A stretch of DNA of 64,000 nt, taken from contig SMMW01000641.1 in NCBI GenBank assembly GCA_004794655.1, positions 124,001-188,000 of the forward strand. The letters run 5' to 3'. The DNA comes from Marisa cornuarietis (taxonomy: Eukaryota; Mollusca; Gastropoda; Architaenioglossa; Ampullariidae). Positions 44,720 through 57,450 of the stretch are shown in pieces. The position numbers and the translations under genes were made by a program. The notes beneath the pieces are model-generated. The model saw nothing but the letters and a program-made list of their open reading frames with translations. It did no database searches and was not told where the DNA came from. Each line of letters opens with the position of its first letter. The stretch's first letter is position 1.

Positions 44720-46485
44720 TGGGGTGTATGTTGTATTTTATACACACTGTCGATTATTTCTCTAGCATCTCTTTTTCTATATAAAACACATTTATTTTCA
44801 GTAATAGCGTGAATGAATTGACGAAGCAAATAATAATAATAATAATAATAATCCAAAAGAAACGCAAAATCGAGAGACTGGAACAAAACCAGTTTCTTTC
44901 AACGGTCACCTTGTGAGAAAGGAGTCAACACCGAGCAGTGAGAACTTCTTACAAGTCTCTTGTGTGTCTCAGTTTCCTTTCCCTCCTCAATGTCTCACCA
45001 CAGAGCCACACCGTTTACAACATACATACATACATATATATGTGTGTGGGTGTCGTCATGACTGGAATGCATGGCGCAGTACTTCAGGCTTTGAGCATGG
45101 CGCAGTTGTTGTGCTGAGGCCGGTGTATTACCCACCACAACACCTGTTGTTTCTCTTTCTCTTTGGCGCGCATGGCATCTGGCTCTTATGACAAGGGCAG
45201 ACAACACTGACTCGCTTATTACATGGAGAAAGTACAGTACAGTGTAATGGATAGGTTGAGTTGTTGTTATTGTTGATGATGATGATGATGATGATGAAGG
45301 ACTAGCAGAGTGCAACTTGTTTCTAATCATTAAGTAAAACTTAGTGCAAGACCCACAGGTCTGAGTGAACGTCTCGCTTTCAGTCTCCAGACACACACCT
45401 ACAGACACAGACACACACCTACAGACCTCACCTACAGCTACAGACACACACCTACCGATACACACCCACACCTACAGACACACACCTACAGACCTCACCT
45501 ACAGACACACACACACCTACAGTACCCACAGACACACACCTACAGACACACGCCTACAGACCTCACCATGCACAACATGAGGTGAAGGTCGTGAGTTCAC
45601 GAAGAGCTTGGTTAACATGTTCGCTGCTCTCCCCTTACTGAGGCTTACTACACAATGTGAGCTCATCTATGGACAATCCTACCTCAGTGGTGTTGACCTC
45701 AGTGGTGTTGACCTCAGTGGTGTTGACCTCTCTGGGCTCACCGTGATCTTTGGAGGCGGGTATCCAGAGAAAGGAAGCAGTCACCCAGATTTGGGGAAAT
45801 AGTATTTTGCCCTCAGCCTTAGAACATCATTTAAAAAAACTTTCACCCCACGTATCCTTTACGAGTCTGCTGATGTTCGTGATGTCTGTAAAAGTGTGTT
45901 TAAGACAAAGAAAGAGAGAGATAATGAGACATAGAATGAAAGAGAGAGAACGTGCTCCTCAAGGCAATAATTTGTATTTTACTGTCTTTCTGTGTATAAA
46001 TGTACGCTTCTTTCTCTCTCTTCCTCTTCATCTCCATTAAGATCAATGCACAACACCGTACCCTCAGACACAGACACATTTATTGCAAGACAATATCACT
46101 GGTTCATTTCAAACATGAATACCATGTTATTATGGCAAATCATTCATGTTCAGGTGCTGCAGTCCAGTCGTGCTGCAGTCTCGGTGTAGGGAAATACAAA
46201 AAACTGTCAATGGAATGTGCCGCTTGTCTCAGTGTTACACTCACTGGACCACTGCTCGTGCAGTAACATTCAGTACTGCAGGGTTTAGTTGGTCTTTATA
46301 AATACATTACAAACACATTTCTTTAAACTGAATAGAACATAACTCCGCTGGTCTACTAAGTAATGTTACTACAATTGTTAAAATAACATTGCAGCATAAA
46401 GGCAGATGTATGAACATTATAATATCTTTCAGTTTCAAGGGAGTAAAGTCTTAACACAAGCAGAACACTTACGGCAGTCTCAGTC
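44720..46485. other. Gene-poor spacer with simple repeats
   Basis: Holds (AAT)n near 44829, (GAT)n at 45276-45297, CA/CCTACAGA-type low-complexity DNA at 45390-45560, and four 15-bp units of GTGTTGACCTCAGTG at 45679-45731. No gene recognised. Confidence 0.5.
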
Positions 46486-46487
46486 TC

Positions 46488-46815
46488 TCTCTATCAAGGT
46501 AAAGGTCGTCCCTTAACATTTTTCGGTCGTTGGGGAGGATGTGCTAGAGACTCTACCCTCTTTTCTCGGGACCACATTTATGTGAAAGGGGAGAATACCC
46601 ATGTTCTTTCCCTCTCGCTTTTTTACGTTTCCCCAAACTTCCATGGAATCAGATCCTCATCCCAGATAGCAAGGTGGACGGGGAAGGTTTGGGGAGGGGG
46701 GAATTTCGTTGCGCTACACGGGTATCGAGCCGGCGCGCCGTTCAGTTGGCCAGTCTTGTCACCACTGGGCTTTCCGCTCCCCCCCCCCTCGCTCCCCAAG
46801 TCCCTCTCTCCCAGA
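46488..46815 (-). mobile_element. tRNA-derived SINE, second family
   Basis: On the minus strand an A-box-like AGCCCAGTGGTGACAAG and a B box GGCTCGATACCC are correctly spaced near 46720-46790. The body ends in GTTAAGGGACGACCTTTACC near 46490, the expected 3' end form. Different from the SINE at 19.64 kb. Confidence 0.6.
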
Positions 46816-47237
46816 CCAGACTGACAACTTAGTGTCCGAGTGCAAAACTGCACATATCGCAGATATAAATGTGAGAACATGTTAAAAGAGTAAAGCTACT
46901 AGTGCTTCAAGAGGAAAAATAAAAACTTGTAGAAGAGATGCTACAGAGTATAGAGATATCAAGCAAGAATGGTCAGCTACAGGACAATAGTTTCCACTTG
47001 AAATGAGTCAACAGCAACTGACAGTGTTATGGCAACTGACAGATATGGCAACTGACAGTGTTATGACAACTGACAGTGTTATGGCAAGCGTGGCAACCAG
47101 CTTCATGACCAAAAAGAGTCAAAGCTGGAAATTCATCAGATAATACGATTAACACATCGTTTAAGCACCATGTGTGACAATGTCACATTATAAAAGTAAT
47201 AAATATTAAAAACTCTGCTCATACACATGTAAAACAC

Positions 47238-47287
<50 letters not shown>

Positions 47288-48017
47288 GCGCTGTCACACA
47301 TGGCCGGCTTAGAATAAATGCAGTAACGGGTTCACAGTCTAGGCTGCCCTTGTGTGCTGAGTTATCGCCCCCAAATTGATCTTGTACTGTCAGGTGATGG
47401 GGGCGTCACTTTCCACGTCATGTAATCTCACGTGACCGGCACGTGACGTTGTCGACAAGGAATCGTTCCACCCTGGTCCTGCAGAGCGTTGTACGATGGA
47501 CGGAAACAGTCTAAAATCTCATTTTGGCATTTACATCACATGTCACTCCCTGCTGCTTTTCATCACAGTCTGGCTGTACATCACAACGTTTCACGTGGAC
47601 ATTCTTGTTTCCATGTTACAAACCTGTGGTTGTAAAAAATAAAAATAAAAATAAAAAGAGTGCATTACATATGACCCAATGGCACCTTTGATCCATAATT
47701 ATCATAAGCAAAATATATTAGCATCGCATAATCAAGCAATGAAATTGGTAGAAAAAATTTTGCATCGCGATAATACTCATTAATTCCCTTAAACCTTCAG
47801 GATTAGACCACCATAAGTGTTAATAATAACAATGACTAAAAACATAAAAAACTGATAAAAAAACATTTCTAATCTCATTTCAAAATTTCATCAGTTTGCC
47901 CTTGTTGCCTGTTTCAATTTTCATTCTTTAACCGAAAATTTGAGTTCACAAAATAGTTTCTCTCGTAGTCAGAAAATGGCCGATCGATTAAAGGTATTTG
48001 ATGCCCAGCAACATTTG
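46816..48017. other. Spacer downstream of the VWA gene
   Basis: Contains short GGCAACTGACAGTGTTAT repeats (47030-47090) and (CT)n with CA at 47239-47287. The left part of the VWA gene 3' UTR must lie here, but no AATAAA was found on the minus strand. Confidence 0.45.
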
Positions 48018-51000
48018 TTAATTACGAGTTAATCCAAAGGACCAACCTCTGCAAAGAGTCGTCACGGCCTGGCTCAGCACAGACTGGGACTCAAGGTCGT
48101 CATAGCTGTCCACGTGGATCACGTGGTCGAGTCCACTGGCCACGTGCAAGAGAGGGGCGAGGGGCTTAGTGAGGCTGCCGACCACCACGACATAGGTGTC
48201 GAGCTTGTGACGCTTGTTGGCGCGCGCTTCCTCCAGTGCGTGTGACGTCATCTCCACCGAGTCGTCGACGAAGACCACCACCACCTTCTGTACCTCCTCG
48301 TCCTCCACTTCCTCCTCCCCGCGCACACGCTGTCCCAGCGTCTTGCGCGCCCTCTTTAGCAAGGTTCCCAGATCGGGGAAGACAACTTTGCCCAGGCGCT
48401 GTTCCAGGTGCTGGATTGTGTCCACTTTGCTGCTGAGGGCCTTGCGAGGGATGGGGTCCTTGCTGGTCAAGATGGCAGCCTTGATGTCCGAGTCAGGATC
48501 CATTTCCGACAGCATGGCCTGGATGAAGTCTAGAAGGCGCTGCGTTTTGGGGCTGCCCAGACCCAGGTGCTCCACTACAAAGGCGACATCAGTCGGACGG
48601 CGGCTTGCGCACATGGCATCCTTGCTTTTGATCGGGGGCAGGACTTGGTCTGTGAAGACATCGAGAGAGAAGAGTGAAATAATGAGCAGCTAACGGGGGA
48701 TTTCACCAACTTCATTTCATCTTGAGGTTGAGTGTTTGCAATCTCTTTCACCATTTATCGAAAACAAAACAGTAACTTATTAACAGAACTTCTCAAAATA
48801 GGACACGTTATTAACTAGAAGTAAAACAAGTTTTCTATTTAATGTTCCTTAAATGAATGGCGTTAGTTGTCAAGAAGATGATGTTTATGACTTACAGTTA
48901 CACAGCTCCACGTGCAGCAGGTCTATCAAGGAGTCGACGATGCTGTAGTCGCTGGTGTTGTAAACAAATTTGTCTGCCGGCTGCCATGCGAGGCGCATGA
49001 GTTCTGTCTTGTCAACCTGCTGATCGGCTGAGGTCGACACGGCGTACAGGTACACCCCCTGACCCCGCAGCAGCTGTGCTTCCGCCGCAGTCTCTTTGGC
49101 GTTGAGAGAGTTTCCGTCTGTCATCAAGATGACCGCGTGGGCCACTTCCTTCCTGGCCGTGTCTGGTGCAAAGGCTTTCTGCCGGAGATACCTTAGCGCC
49201 TACACAAATGAAATAGGGTTAATATGTCACATCTGGTACATTCAGCATGCATAGCTGACACTATATCTGTCTCGTGTCCTTCCACCCAGTGCATCACGCC
49301 TACCTCCGGTCTCTCACACACTCACACGGAGGCGTGCGCTTTCTCACAGACATAAATAAATGCGGGAAGACGTAAGCATTGTACCATTCATTCGGGTAAC
49401 AACACGTGTGACGGCCAGGTGCTGGGGATTTACCTGGGCAGTATCACGGAGTCCTCCCACACGTGGTGTGCTGTGCACAGCCTGTTGCAGGTCGGCCACA
49501 TTGTCCTCGCGGCCCAGACGAGCGGTGACCTCTGGCTTGTGGCCAAAAGAAATGACCCCCACACGCACGCCAGTCTTGGACAGCGGCAAGAGAGCCGCCA
49601 GGGAGGCCAGGAACTGCTGCTGCTGCTGTACCGCCGCGTCTGACGTACCGCTCGCTGTGTCCAGCACGAAGTACACGTCAGCAGGCTTGGCGCGACATCC
49701 TGTGACATGACAGAGTGGGCTGAGGGTCACTGACATCCCCTGTCTCTCTAGCCCTTAGCTTACTCGCTCTGTGTGTGTGAGAGAGAGAAAGAGAGAGTGT
49801 TTGTGTGTGTGTGCATGTGCGAGTGTTTTGAGATGAATATATACATATATCAAGACTCTTTGCTTGCTCGTGAATGTCTTTTTTAATAATAATAATCAGC
49901 AACAAGTGAGAGAAGTTAAAAGGTCGTTCTGATTTTTTTCTACCAGTCACTGTCATCATAATCATTTTAGACATCCTGGAGGAGGAGGAGGAGGAGGAGG
50001 AGAAGAATTTATCATGTCAGTAACCCTGAGAGACTTAACACCAGCAGATGATGGCCGACACATTAGTGGTCCTGACAATCAGGCTAGTGTTGTACTCACC
50101 TCTGGGCACGCCATTCCATGTGTCCACCATGATGTCATCAGCCCACGCGTCCGACTGCATCTCAGCTTCGTCTTCTCGGCCTGGCACGAGAAAGAACGAG
50201 AACGTTCAAGCTGGGAAATGGTGACAACCCTCGATGATATTCTGACAAAACCTCAATATTGAAAATGAACATTGTAGAACGAGGAGATAATTCTGGATGG
50301 TGACAAAGTTACACCACTGAGCAATCAGTAGATGACTTGTTGGACTTAAGCAGCTAAATACACGCACGTGAACAAAACAGACCCACTGCCAGGCTGCTAC
50401 ATGAGCTACTCAACACTAACACCTACAGTAGTGGGGGTAACAAATCAGTGGCATGTTCACGATCTTGCACACATCACTGTGTTCACTTTCCATACACATG
50501 AAGATGTTGACAGTCATGCACGGTATGTCATCTACTCAGTAAATATGTTTACAGTCGTTTACACATCACTCCGTTCACAGCGTGCGTTGACAAGATTAAA
50601 CTCACTTACTCAGTGTAAACGCCCAGCTAGCGTGGAGCTGAAAATGAGAAAGAGAGCAAACATTAGAGGAAGGAAGATCGCTGCTTGAAGTGGTATTTGT
50701 GTGAACTTGCTTACAATACAGTAGACAAGGACCACTGTACATGAGTTGGACATTTCAAGACATGGGTACTTGACACAAGAGATGTTACAGACTATGTAAC
50801 TGATTAGACTACTCTGGAAGTAAGAAGGAATCGATGGCTAACTAACATAATGATACTCAATATACTGGATATTTTCATGATAGCTGTTTAAATACTTTTG
50901 ACAGAAAGCCGAATCTAAAAAAAAAGAAAAACAGAAAAAAGTGTGAATCGTTAAATATTTACCTGGACAATGACGATGAGGCTGACTGTCAGCAGACAGG

Positions 51001-51022
51001 AGATGCTGGTGCTTTTTTCCAT
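48018..51022 (-). CDS. Secreted protein with two von Willebrand factor A domains
   Basis: Complete model of about 456 residues. Minus-strand exons: 50963-51022, 50610-50637, 50100-50180, 49434-49699, 48896-49199, 48018-48649; all phases agree. Exon 1 is a signal peptide (MEKSTSISCLLTVSLIVIVQ). Exons 2-3 are an acidic linker. VWA1 (residues about 58-247) opens CRAKPADVYFVLDTASG and has LMTDG at 170-174, but the metal-site motif DxSxS reads D-T-A-S-G. VWA2 (about 266-450) opens PTDVAFVVEHLGLG and has VFVDDS where TDG is expected, so its metal site is lost; an acidic insert (EEEVEDEE) lies inside. VWA domains mediate adhesion and matrix assembly, as in matrilins and collagen VI; no collagen or EGF part is seen. 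The last exon reads through a weak GT to TAA at 48018. ALDH and C1q neighbours suggest no functional link. Confidence 0.85.
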
Positions 51023-51261
51023 TGCTAGCTGTGGAGTCGAACCGGCGATGCAAGTGTTTCTAGGTGCGTTTCACGTGTAGACTCGCTGTCAAACGATGCT
51101 CGAGTGTCAAAAGTGAGGCGTCAAAGATGTCACAGAATGTTTGCTAAGATTGATTCTCCTCTTTTCACCTGGAAAACTTATCGGTAAAGCACACTTCCCG
51201 TACTTGAGTTGGAACTCAACTGGTTTCACAACTTGCAGTGCAGGTAGAATCTCTTTCTCGT

Positions 51262-51300
51262 GGAATCCACGCTGCACTGACAAGTGAAAGCCTTTTATAC
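51262..51300 (-). promoter_or_regulatory. Core promoter of the VWA gene
   Basis: Minus-strand GTATAAAAGG (51291-51300) is a canonical TATA box. Transcription should start about 51265-51272, giving an unspliced 5' UTR of about 245 nt before the ATG. Confidence 0.7.
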
Positions 51301-52880
51301 ATCCCTCACTCACTCACTCGGCGTGAGGCGTTGTCGGCCACACGGGGGGAGTGCGCTGGTGTTGGCAAGCTTGTCTGGAATGCCATTTACTTACAGCTTC
51401 AACTCGCCCGCCGTTGTAAGGAATGTCCAAATATGGAAGAAAGGTTTCCTACTGATATCGCGCTGTGCTTTGAGTGATGTTGAGTTAGCCAATCGCTGCA
51501 GCAGTGGGATGGTCGCTGCTGTAGTAGCGTGGGAACTGCGCCGTTGAGAGAGACGTAAATAACCTACAAGCGTGATACGGCCGCGGCTAAACTTAGCATC
51601 AACTCGCCGGCCTTCTTCCCACTGGCGGAGGGTGAAACGGGTGACGGGGGAGGTGTGGGGGGGGGGAGGCACTCCAGCGCCAAGTTTCCAAAGCGAAATG
51701 CTTCGAGAAAATTCCGTTAAAGCCCGTCATAGAGGTGACTAGCAGCCTTTGGCACAATAAGCTGTGATGCCACCAGTGACGATTCATTAGATCTCGCGAT
51801 TCACGAATGCCTTTGGGTAACCAACAGGGCACATCAACCACCGGGTATGTGCACATGAAACCGGAAGTGGATCATACCTGGCGCCAACATCGTATGACTA
51901 GCGGTGGAGACAGTCATGATCTGTAGGTGGTCTGCATGGCCACGCGAGTGTGAATGTAGATACATGAGGCAGTGCCAGCTGTGAAAACAATATAACCTAA
52001 AAGTTTATTATGATTGTTATTATTTACATGGGTATGTGTCTATGTGTAAATGTAGGTACGTGAGGGAGTGCCCACTGTGATAACAGATTTGTTTACTATG
52101 AATATTATTATTATTTACATGGGTATGTGTATACATGTATGTGTGTACCTGTGCGTGTATATCACTCGAGACAGCCCCCAGAACAGCAGCAGACAGAATC
52201 AGATGGAGGTCCCTTGCAGTCGCCTCACATGCCAGACGACACAGGGAGGACTGCTGCTGCTGCTGCTGCTGCTGTTGATGATGATGATGTGCATGTATAT
52301 GCAGACACAAGAACTCGTGTCCGCTTTTTGTATGTTTCGACGTCGTTTTCCTTCTCCGTCGTTTCAATTTTGTTAAATACAATATGAATTAAAACTATTC
52401 AATATTTTCGGTAATAAAATGTGTATATTGAAAGAAAGAAATTAGAAATTTGTGAAGGATTTAGTTGAAAGTTTAGCAACTTAAAAAAAAATTGAACGCT
52501 CTCCCTCCCCCCCAAAAAAAAATCATCGAAGAAAAACGAAAAAAATGTCTTTCCTGTCAGCCTGGTGGTACAAAGAGCGGGTAAACAATGTCCTTCACTG
52601 ACTTTCTTCTTTCTATTCGGTTATCAAGGGCCTATTGACCTTTTGACATTTGACAAATATTACATATGGTAAAGTGTAGTAAAAAGTGCTCACAGGGTCC
52701 ATTTACCCTTAGATATAGAAATAGTAGGTATAGTTAAGTATAGTAACAAGGATATTTGAGAGATAGTAACATGAATAGCAACACCGCCTCATTCTCAAGG
52801 CCAACGTTAGACTGGAAACACACTCCCGTGCAGTGAGCAGATTCCTCCCATAGTGAGACACTCAGGAATGTGAGATTTAA
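51301..52880. other. Spacer, no gene seen
   Basis: Upstream region of the VWA gene and further DNA, with a CTG/GAT triplet run at 52252-52290. Two diverged copies of a short segment (ACATGGGTATGTGT, 52026 and 52117) are present. No coding sequence recognised. Confidence 0.45.
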
Positions 52881-52882
52881 TA

Positions 52883-52883
<1 letters not shown>

Positions 52884-52964
<81 letters not shown>
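52884..52964. repeat. (CA)n microsatellite, 40 units
   Basis: Uninterrupted CA run of about 81 bases, the longest dinucleotide repeat in the window. Confidence 0.97.
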
Positions 52965-52966
<2 letters not shown>

Positions 52967-53870
52967 CAGTCGGTCGGGAGGAATTCCTGTCTTCTCCATG
53001 ACTATAGGAAGGGGTGTACTGTACGTAATTGCCTGGCGATATGCTTGTCACGAAGGTTCCGCTGAATGTACCCTCGCTTAAAGGTCAAAGGAAACATGTT
53101 GAATTGCTGTGGTAGTGTTGCCAAGCCTTTTCTCGTTTTCCAGCTGTTACATGCCATTGACCGAAAATATTTAAGCGAGATTTGTTTTTATACTGGGTAG
53201 TGGCGCGTAGTATGCCAAGCATGTCCACACCTTGCAGTGTTATCGGTGGTGGTTCTGACTTTCAACAAGTCACGGGCGAAGGGCGCAGCTCTCCACAAAT
53301 AAATTTAATAAAGCACGTGACAAATCTCAGGAATTTGCTAGAGTCTTTAAAAGATCGTACATACCATTCGTAAGTTCTTCTCTCGATATTTTCCGCATTC
53401 GTACGAAACTTTCTAGTGCAGGTGATTGCAAAGTTACGCACGTGGTTCACACAGGCTAAGGTCCCATTGTTGGTTGATTGACTTTGACTGTATCCCCTGC
53501 GTGTGTATGTGTTTAGTTGCAATAAACCACTGCGTGTTGATGTGTGTATTCATAATAAACCCCTACAGGGTTCTGGCAGAACCTAAAGTTTTCTCCTGGA
53601 GCCTCTGCATTGTGTTAACAGAAGGACTGGACCTGCGCTTCACTAACAGCGACCAGGAGTTTCGTGTCCACAAAAGGCAAGACACAGGCAGAGGTGGCTG
53701 GAGTGTCCATGTCGCTCGTAAAACCTGCTGCAGCATTTTGCTGATTGTAAATCATTGTCTTGACTTTACAAGGTGCACAGGGTGACACGTGGCGTCTAAC
53801 AGGTGTTTTACGCCGAGCCAGCAGCTAAGGTGACATCACAACAAGGCAGCCAGGCCCTGTAAACAAGTGT
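52965..53870. other. Spacer, no gene seen
   Basis: No recognised coding sequence. A 119-codon plus-strand open frame near 53426-53785 has no familiar motif and no good splice or start context. Confidence 0.4.
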
Positions 53871-53884
53871 CACATGCCGAGAAT

Positions 53885-54085
53885 AAAGAGGAGAAGCATA
53901 AACAAGTTATTTAGTAAATTACACCAGCAATTTATAAACAAGTTATGTACTAAATTACACCAGCAATATATAAACAAGTTATGTAGTAAATTAGATGGCA
54001 CCACTTACAAAAAGTTTCATAATGAATTACACCAACTAGTTATAAACAAGTTATTTAGTAAATTACTTCAGCCAGTTATAAACAA
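53885..54085. repeat. 36-bp minisatellite
   Basis: Five to six units with core ATAAACAAGTTATTTAGTAA and ATTACACCAGCA. The period is a multiple of three, so one frame stays open and reads INKLFSKLHQQ repeatedly; base composition and lack of a gene context argue against coding. Confidence 0.85.
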
Positions 54086-54089
54086 GTTA

Positions 54090-54765
54090 TAAAGTTAACT
54101 ACTTTAGGCACTAATTATTGCAAGTCTCTCCCCACATTCTCTCCTCCTTCCAGTAAAGATGGAGTCTCGAGACTGGTGAATAGGTGAAGGAGGTACATTT
54201 TCCTGTTCTTGTCTGCCATCTGCACACGAATGACCTCACACAATTTATACAATTTACTAAAATGAGTGCTCCCCCTTCCTCCTCTTACACTTTCCAGGTG
54301 TTTGCACTGCCTGTGCAACACGCATCGTTCTACCCGTCTTAACAAATGAGTGGTTATATACAGCATTGTGCGCTTTAACCACCCACGAAACGGTTTATTA
54401 CAAGTACAAGAGCTCGTTACAGGTGTGAGATTATGATTTGTTGATATTAAAGACGAGAAAGATGTTATTTTCTCCATCACGATTTTACATTTTCATGTCC
54501 TTTAAACTTTTGTTTGCATTCCTGGGTACTTGCGATAGCAATGAGTTAATGATGAAACAATGCAGGCGTACAGTTTATTTTTTCAATTCAGGAGGATGAT
54601 GCATACAAGATGAGAGGTAAGATGAGGAAATAATGATTCGTGGCATTTCCGGTGACTCATTGTACAGTCGACAACACTGGCCTCAAAGTATATTCGTACA
54701 TCCGTACACAGCGACACCTGGTGTGTGTGTGTGTGTGCAGTGTATCATTCTTTTGCCTTAAAAAA

Positions 54766-54816
<51 letters not shown>

Positions 54817-56600
54817 CGCTTGGTTGCGTGAGCTATTTGTATGGTCTGTGGATCTGTGTGTGTCTATATACGTGTGCTTGCGTGTATCTGTATGAATATG
54901 CAGCATTTGTAAATACGTTATTTTATACGTGCGCGCGCACACACATACACACGCAAACACACAGACACGCGAGCACATGCACACATAGACACGCACCCAA
55001 TCACAGGCGTGCGCATAAACACACATTTAAACACCTGTGTGTGTGTGTGTGCGGGCGCACGCGAATGTTTTCTTTGTGGTGGTGATTGAATACGCATGTT
55101 TGTGTACGACTGTACGTGTATACGTATCTCCTTGTGTCTACGCGCTTGTATACGAAGTGGTTCCGACAATGGAGGAAACTGTAAACCCGATGATTCATTA
55201 TGAATCTTTATTTTCCGCTTAATCATTTTCAACCGTTGATGTAAACTTCAAAGTTTGACTGCAGTTATTTTCACAAATACTTTAGAGAAATGGCGAGAGA
55301 GAGGAGAGAAAAAGCTTTCGAGAGACAGAAAGAAAAAAAGGACAAGAAGTAGAGAGAGAGAGAGAGAAAGTGAGCATGTGAAGGAGAAAGAGAGTGCAGT
55401 AACCCACTCAGAAGTGAATGAAGTTTGACTCAGACCCCATGTCTGGAATGTCAGGCAGTCTTGTGGGTTGCAAGTTGTGCACAATGGCGCCCAGGGGATG
55501 AAGTGAGGTCACATGGAATTTTCCACATGAACATCAGGGGAACAGCACTCCTAAAAACCTTCTCGCACCTTCCATAGGACATAAAAAATAAATAAACAAA
55601 GAGCGAGATGGCTAGGCGTGAGAGCTAGTGAAGTAACGGGTCCTAAGAATTTCCAAACGTCCTCAGACACCAAGTGATGGCGGTCACTCTAGTGGTCAGT
55701 TCTTAGGAAGGACCCCAACCCACGGAGACGAGCAAGTTGACAACATGCTTACCGTACTTTTACTGAACCCACACTGTCCTCCTCCAGGGGACTATTGAGG
55801 GAACAATAGGCCATTAGTGACACTGATGGCAACCGAGCAAATTACAAATTGGGATTGACAGACAAATGGACGACAGAGCAGAAACAGTTTGAATGGCTTT
55901 CGCGCTACACGTGCTTTACTCTGTTTACAGTACAACAGGAATACACATCATGGAGACAATATTGCAGTGGATATAACAGTATAAAGCTTTTGTATGCTTC
56001 AATATTAATTAACTTTTACATAATGGAAACCAGTGTCCGAGGAAGAATAATTCCTTTTGTAGCAGGGCCAGGGTCAGAGACTGAAAATAGTATTTCACAC
56101 CCGTTACACTTCTGGACTCCCTGCACAACTTGCGTAACCAAGACTGCGGCTGCAACAACACATTTGCAGGTCAACAGTTTTCACGCACACGCACACACAC
56201 ACACACCTTCTCTCCGTTAGGAATATGAGTTGCAGGCGTGCAGTCTGTAGGACTCAGGAGCAAGTCTTGGTATTTTGCGTTGGCGGCTCCGTCCCACCAG
56301 TAAAGGAGGAAACAACAAGCTCTTCCCAAGCCCCTCGGTAAATCCCCCCGGGGTAGTATTTCCGTGAACCGTCATCACAGACCTGCCCTCCATCGTTAAT
56401 GAGTCCCACATGCTCGCACGGTGAGCATCAGCAGCCTGTCAGGAGCAGACAACTCCAAAACACAGCCTCTAACTGCCACGGCGCTAAACGCAGACGTCTG
56501 TGATGTCGGTCTGTCCACATCGTGTGCACCGCCAGCGACGGTCGTGCACACCGATACCGATGGCCATATCATAGATCATTCCCCCATTCTGACGACCTCA
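54090..56600. other. Gene-poor spacer
   Basis: (TG)n at 54767-54811, CA-rich and GA-rich low complexity at 54930-55050 and 55280-55400. Open frames here follow the simple repeats. No gene recognised. Confidence 0.45.
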
Positions 56601-56606
56601 CCTGCA

Positions 56607-56836
56607 CTACGTCACGCACCCCGAGACTACGTCATCACTCTCCGTTAATACGTCATGCACACCGAGACTACGTGGTCACTCTCCGTTAGTACGTCACGCA
56701 TCCCGATACTACGTCATCACTCTCCGTTAATACGTCCTGCACACCGAGACTACGTGGTCACTCTCCGTTAGTACGTCACGCACCCCGATACTACGTCATC
56801 ACTCTCCGTTAACACGTCATGCACACCGAGACTACG
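56607..56836. repeat. 41-bp minisatellite with dimeric order
   Basis: About five and a half units of ACGTCACGCACCCCGAGACT plus ACGTCATCACTCTCCGTTA. Units alternate between an ACGTCATCAC and an ACGTGGTCAC form, giving an 82-bp higher-order dimer. Each carries ACGTCA-type palindromes. Confidence 0.85.
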
Positions 56837-57077
56837 GGAGAACATGAATACTGACTACAACCGCATCACCGTAGCCAGTCCTAGAGTAACAAGTGTTACT
56901 GGTCTCAGTTACACCATAATAAGGACATCTGGACTTATCACGTGACCTTTACTTATAGCGAGATTCAGATAATTAATTTTCGTATTATTTTCAGCATCAA
57001 TAATTTTTCACGGTTCTCGGTGTTTGACGTATGGACAAAACGTTGACTTTTCTTAATCCAGCAAGACCACTGACTAC

Positions 57078-57450
57078 ATAAGCGTTTATCAAAGAGTTGG
57101 AATATATAAGCGTTTATCAAAGAGTTGGAATATATAAGCGTATATATAAAGCGTTTATCAAAGAGTTGGAATATATAAGCGTTTATCAAAGAGTTGGAAT
57201 ATATAAGCGTTTATCAAAGAGTTGGAATATATAAGCGTTTATCAAAGAGTTGGAATATATATGTGTTTATCAAAGAGTTGGAATATATATGTGTTTATCA
57301 AAGAGTTGGAATATATAAGCGTTTATCAAAGAGTTGGAATATATAAGTGTTTATCAAAGAGTTGAAATATGTAAGCGTTAATCAAAGAGTTGGAATATAT
57401 GTGTTTATCAAAGAGTTGGAATATATAAGCGTTTATCAGAGGGTTGAAAC
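57078..57450. repeat. 28-bp minisatellite
   Basis: About thirteen units with core GCGTTTATCAAAGAGTTGGA followed by ATATATAA. A TATATATAAA insertion interrupts it near 57143; some units read GTGTTTATC. Confidence 0.9.

Noticed and set aside
46690..46800. Considered as a genuine tRNA gene because of a good B box.
   Set aside because: No acceptor-stem pairing or anticodon arm could be drawn, and the attached body and tail fit a SINE.
48214..48693. A 159-codon plus-strand frame opposite the VWA2 exon.
   Set aside because: Antisense shadow; Ser/Thr-rich composition mirrors the minus-strand codons.
54115..54480. A 121-codon minus-strand open frame (MMEKITSFSSL).
   Set aside because: No motif, no signal of splicing, no promoter, and composition like the surrounding spacer.
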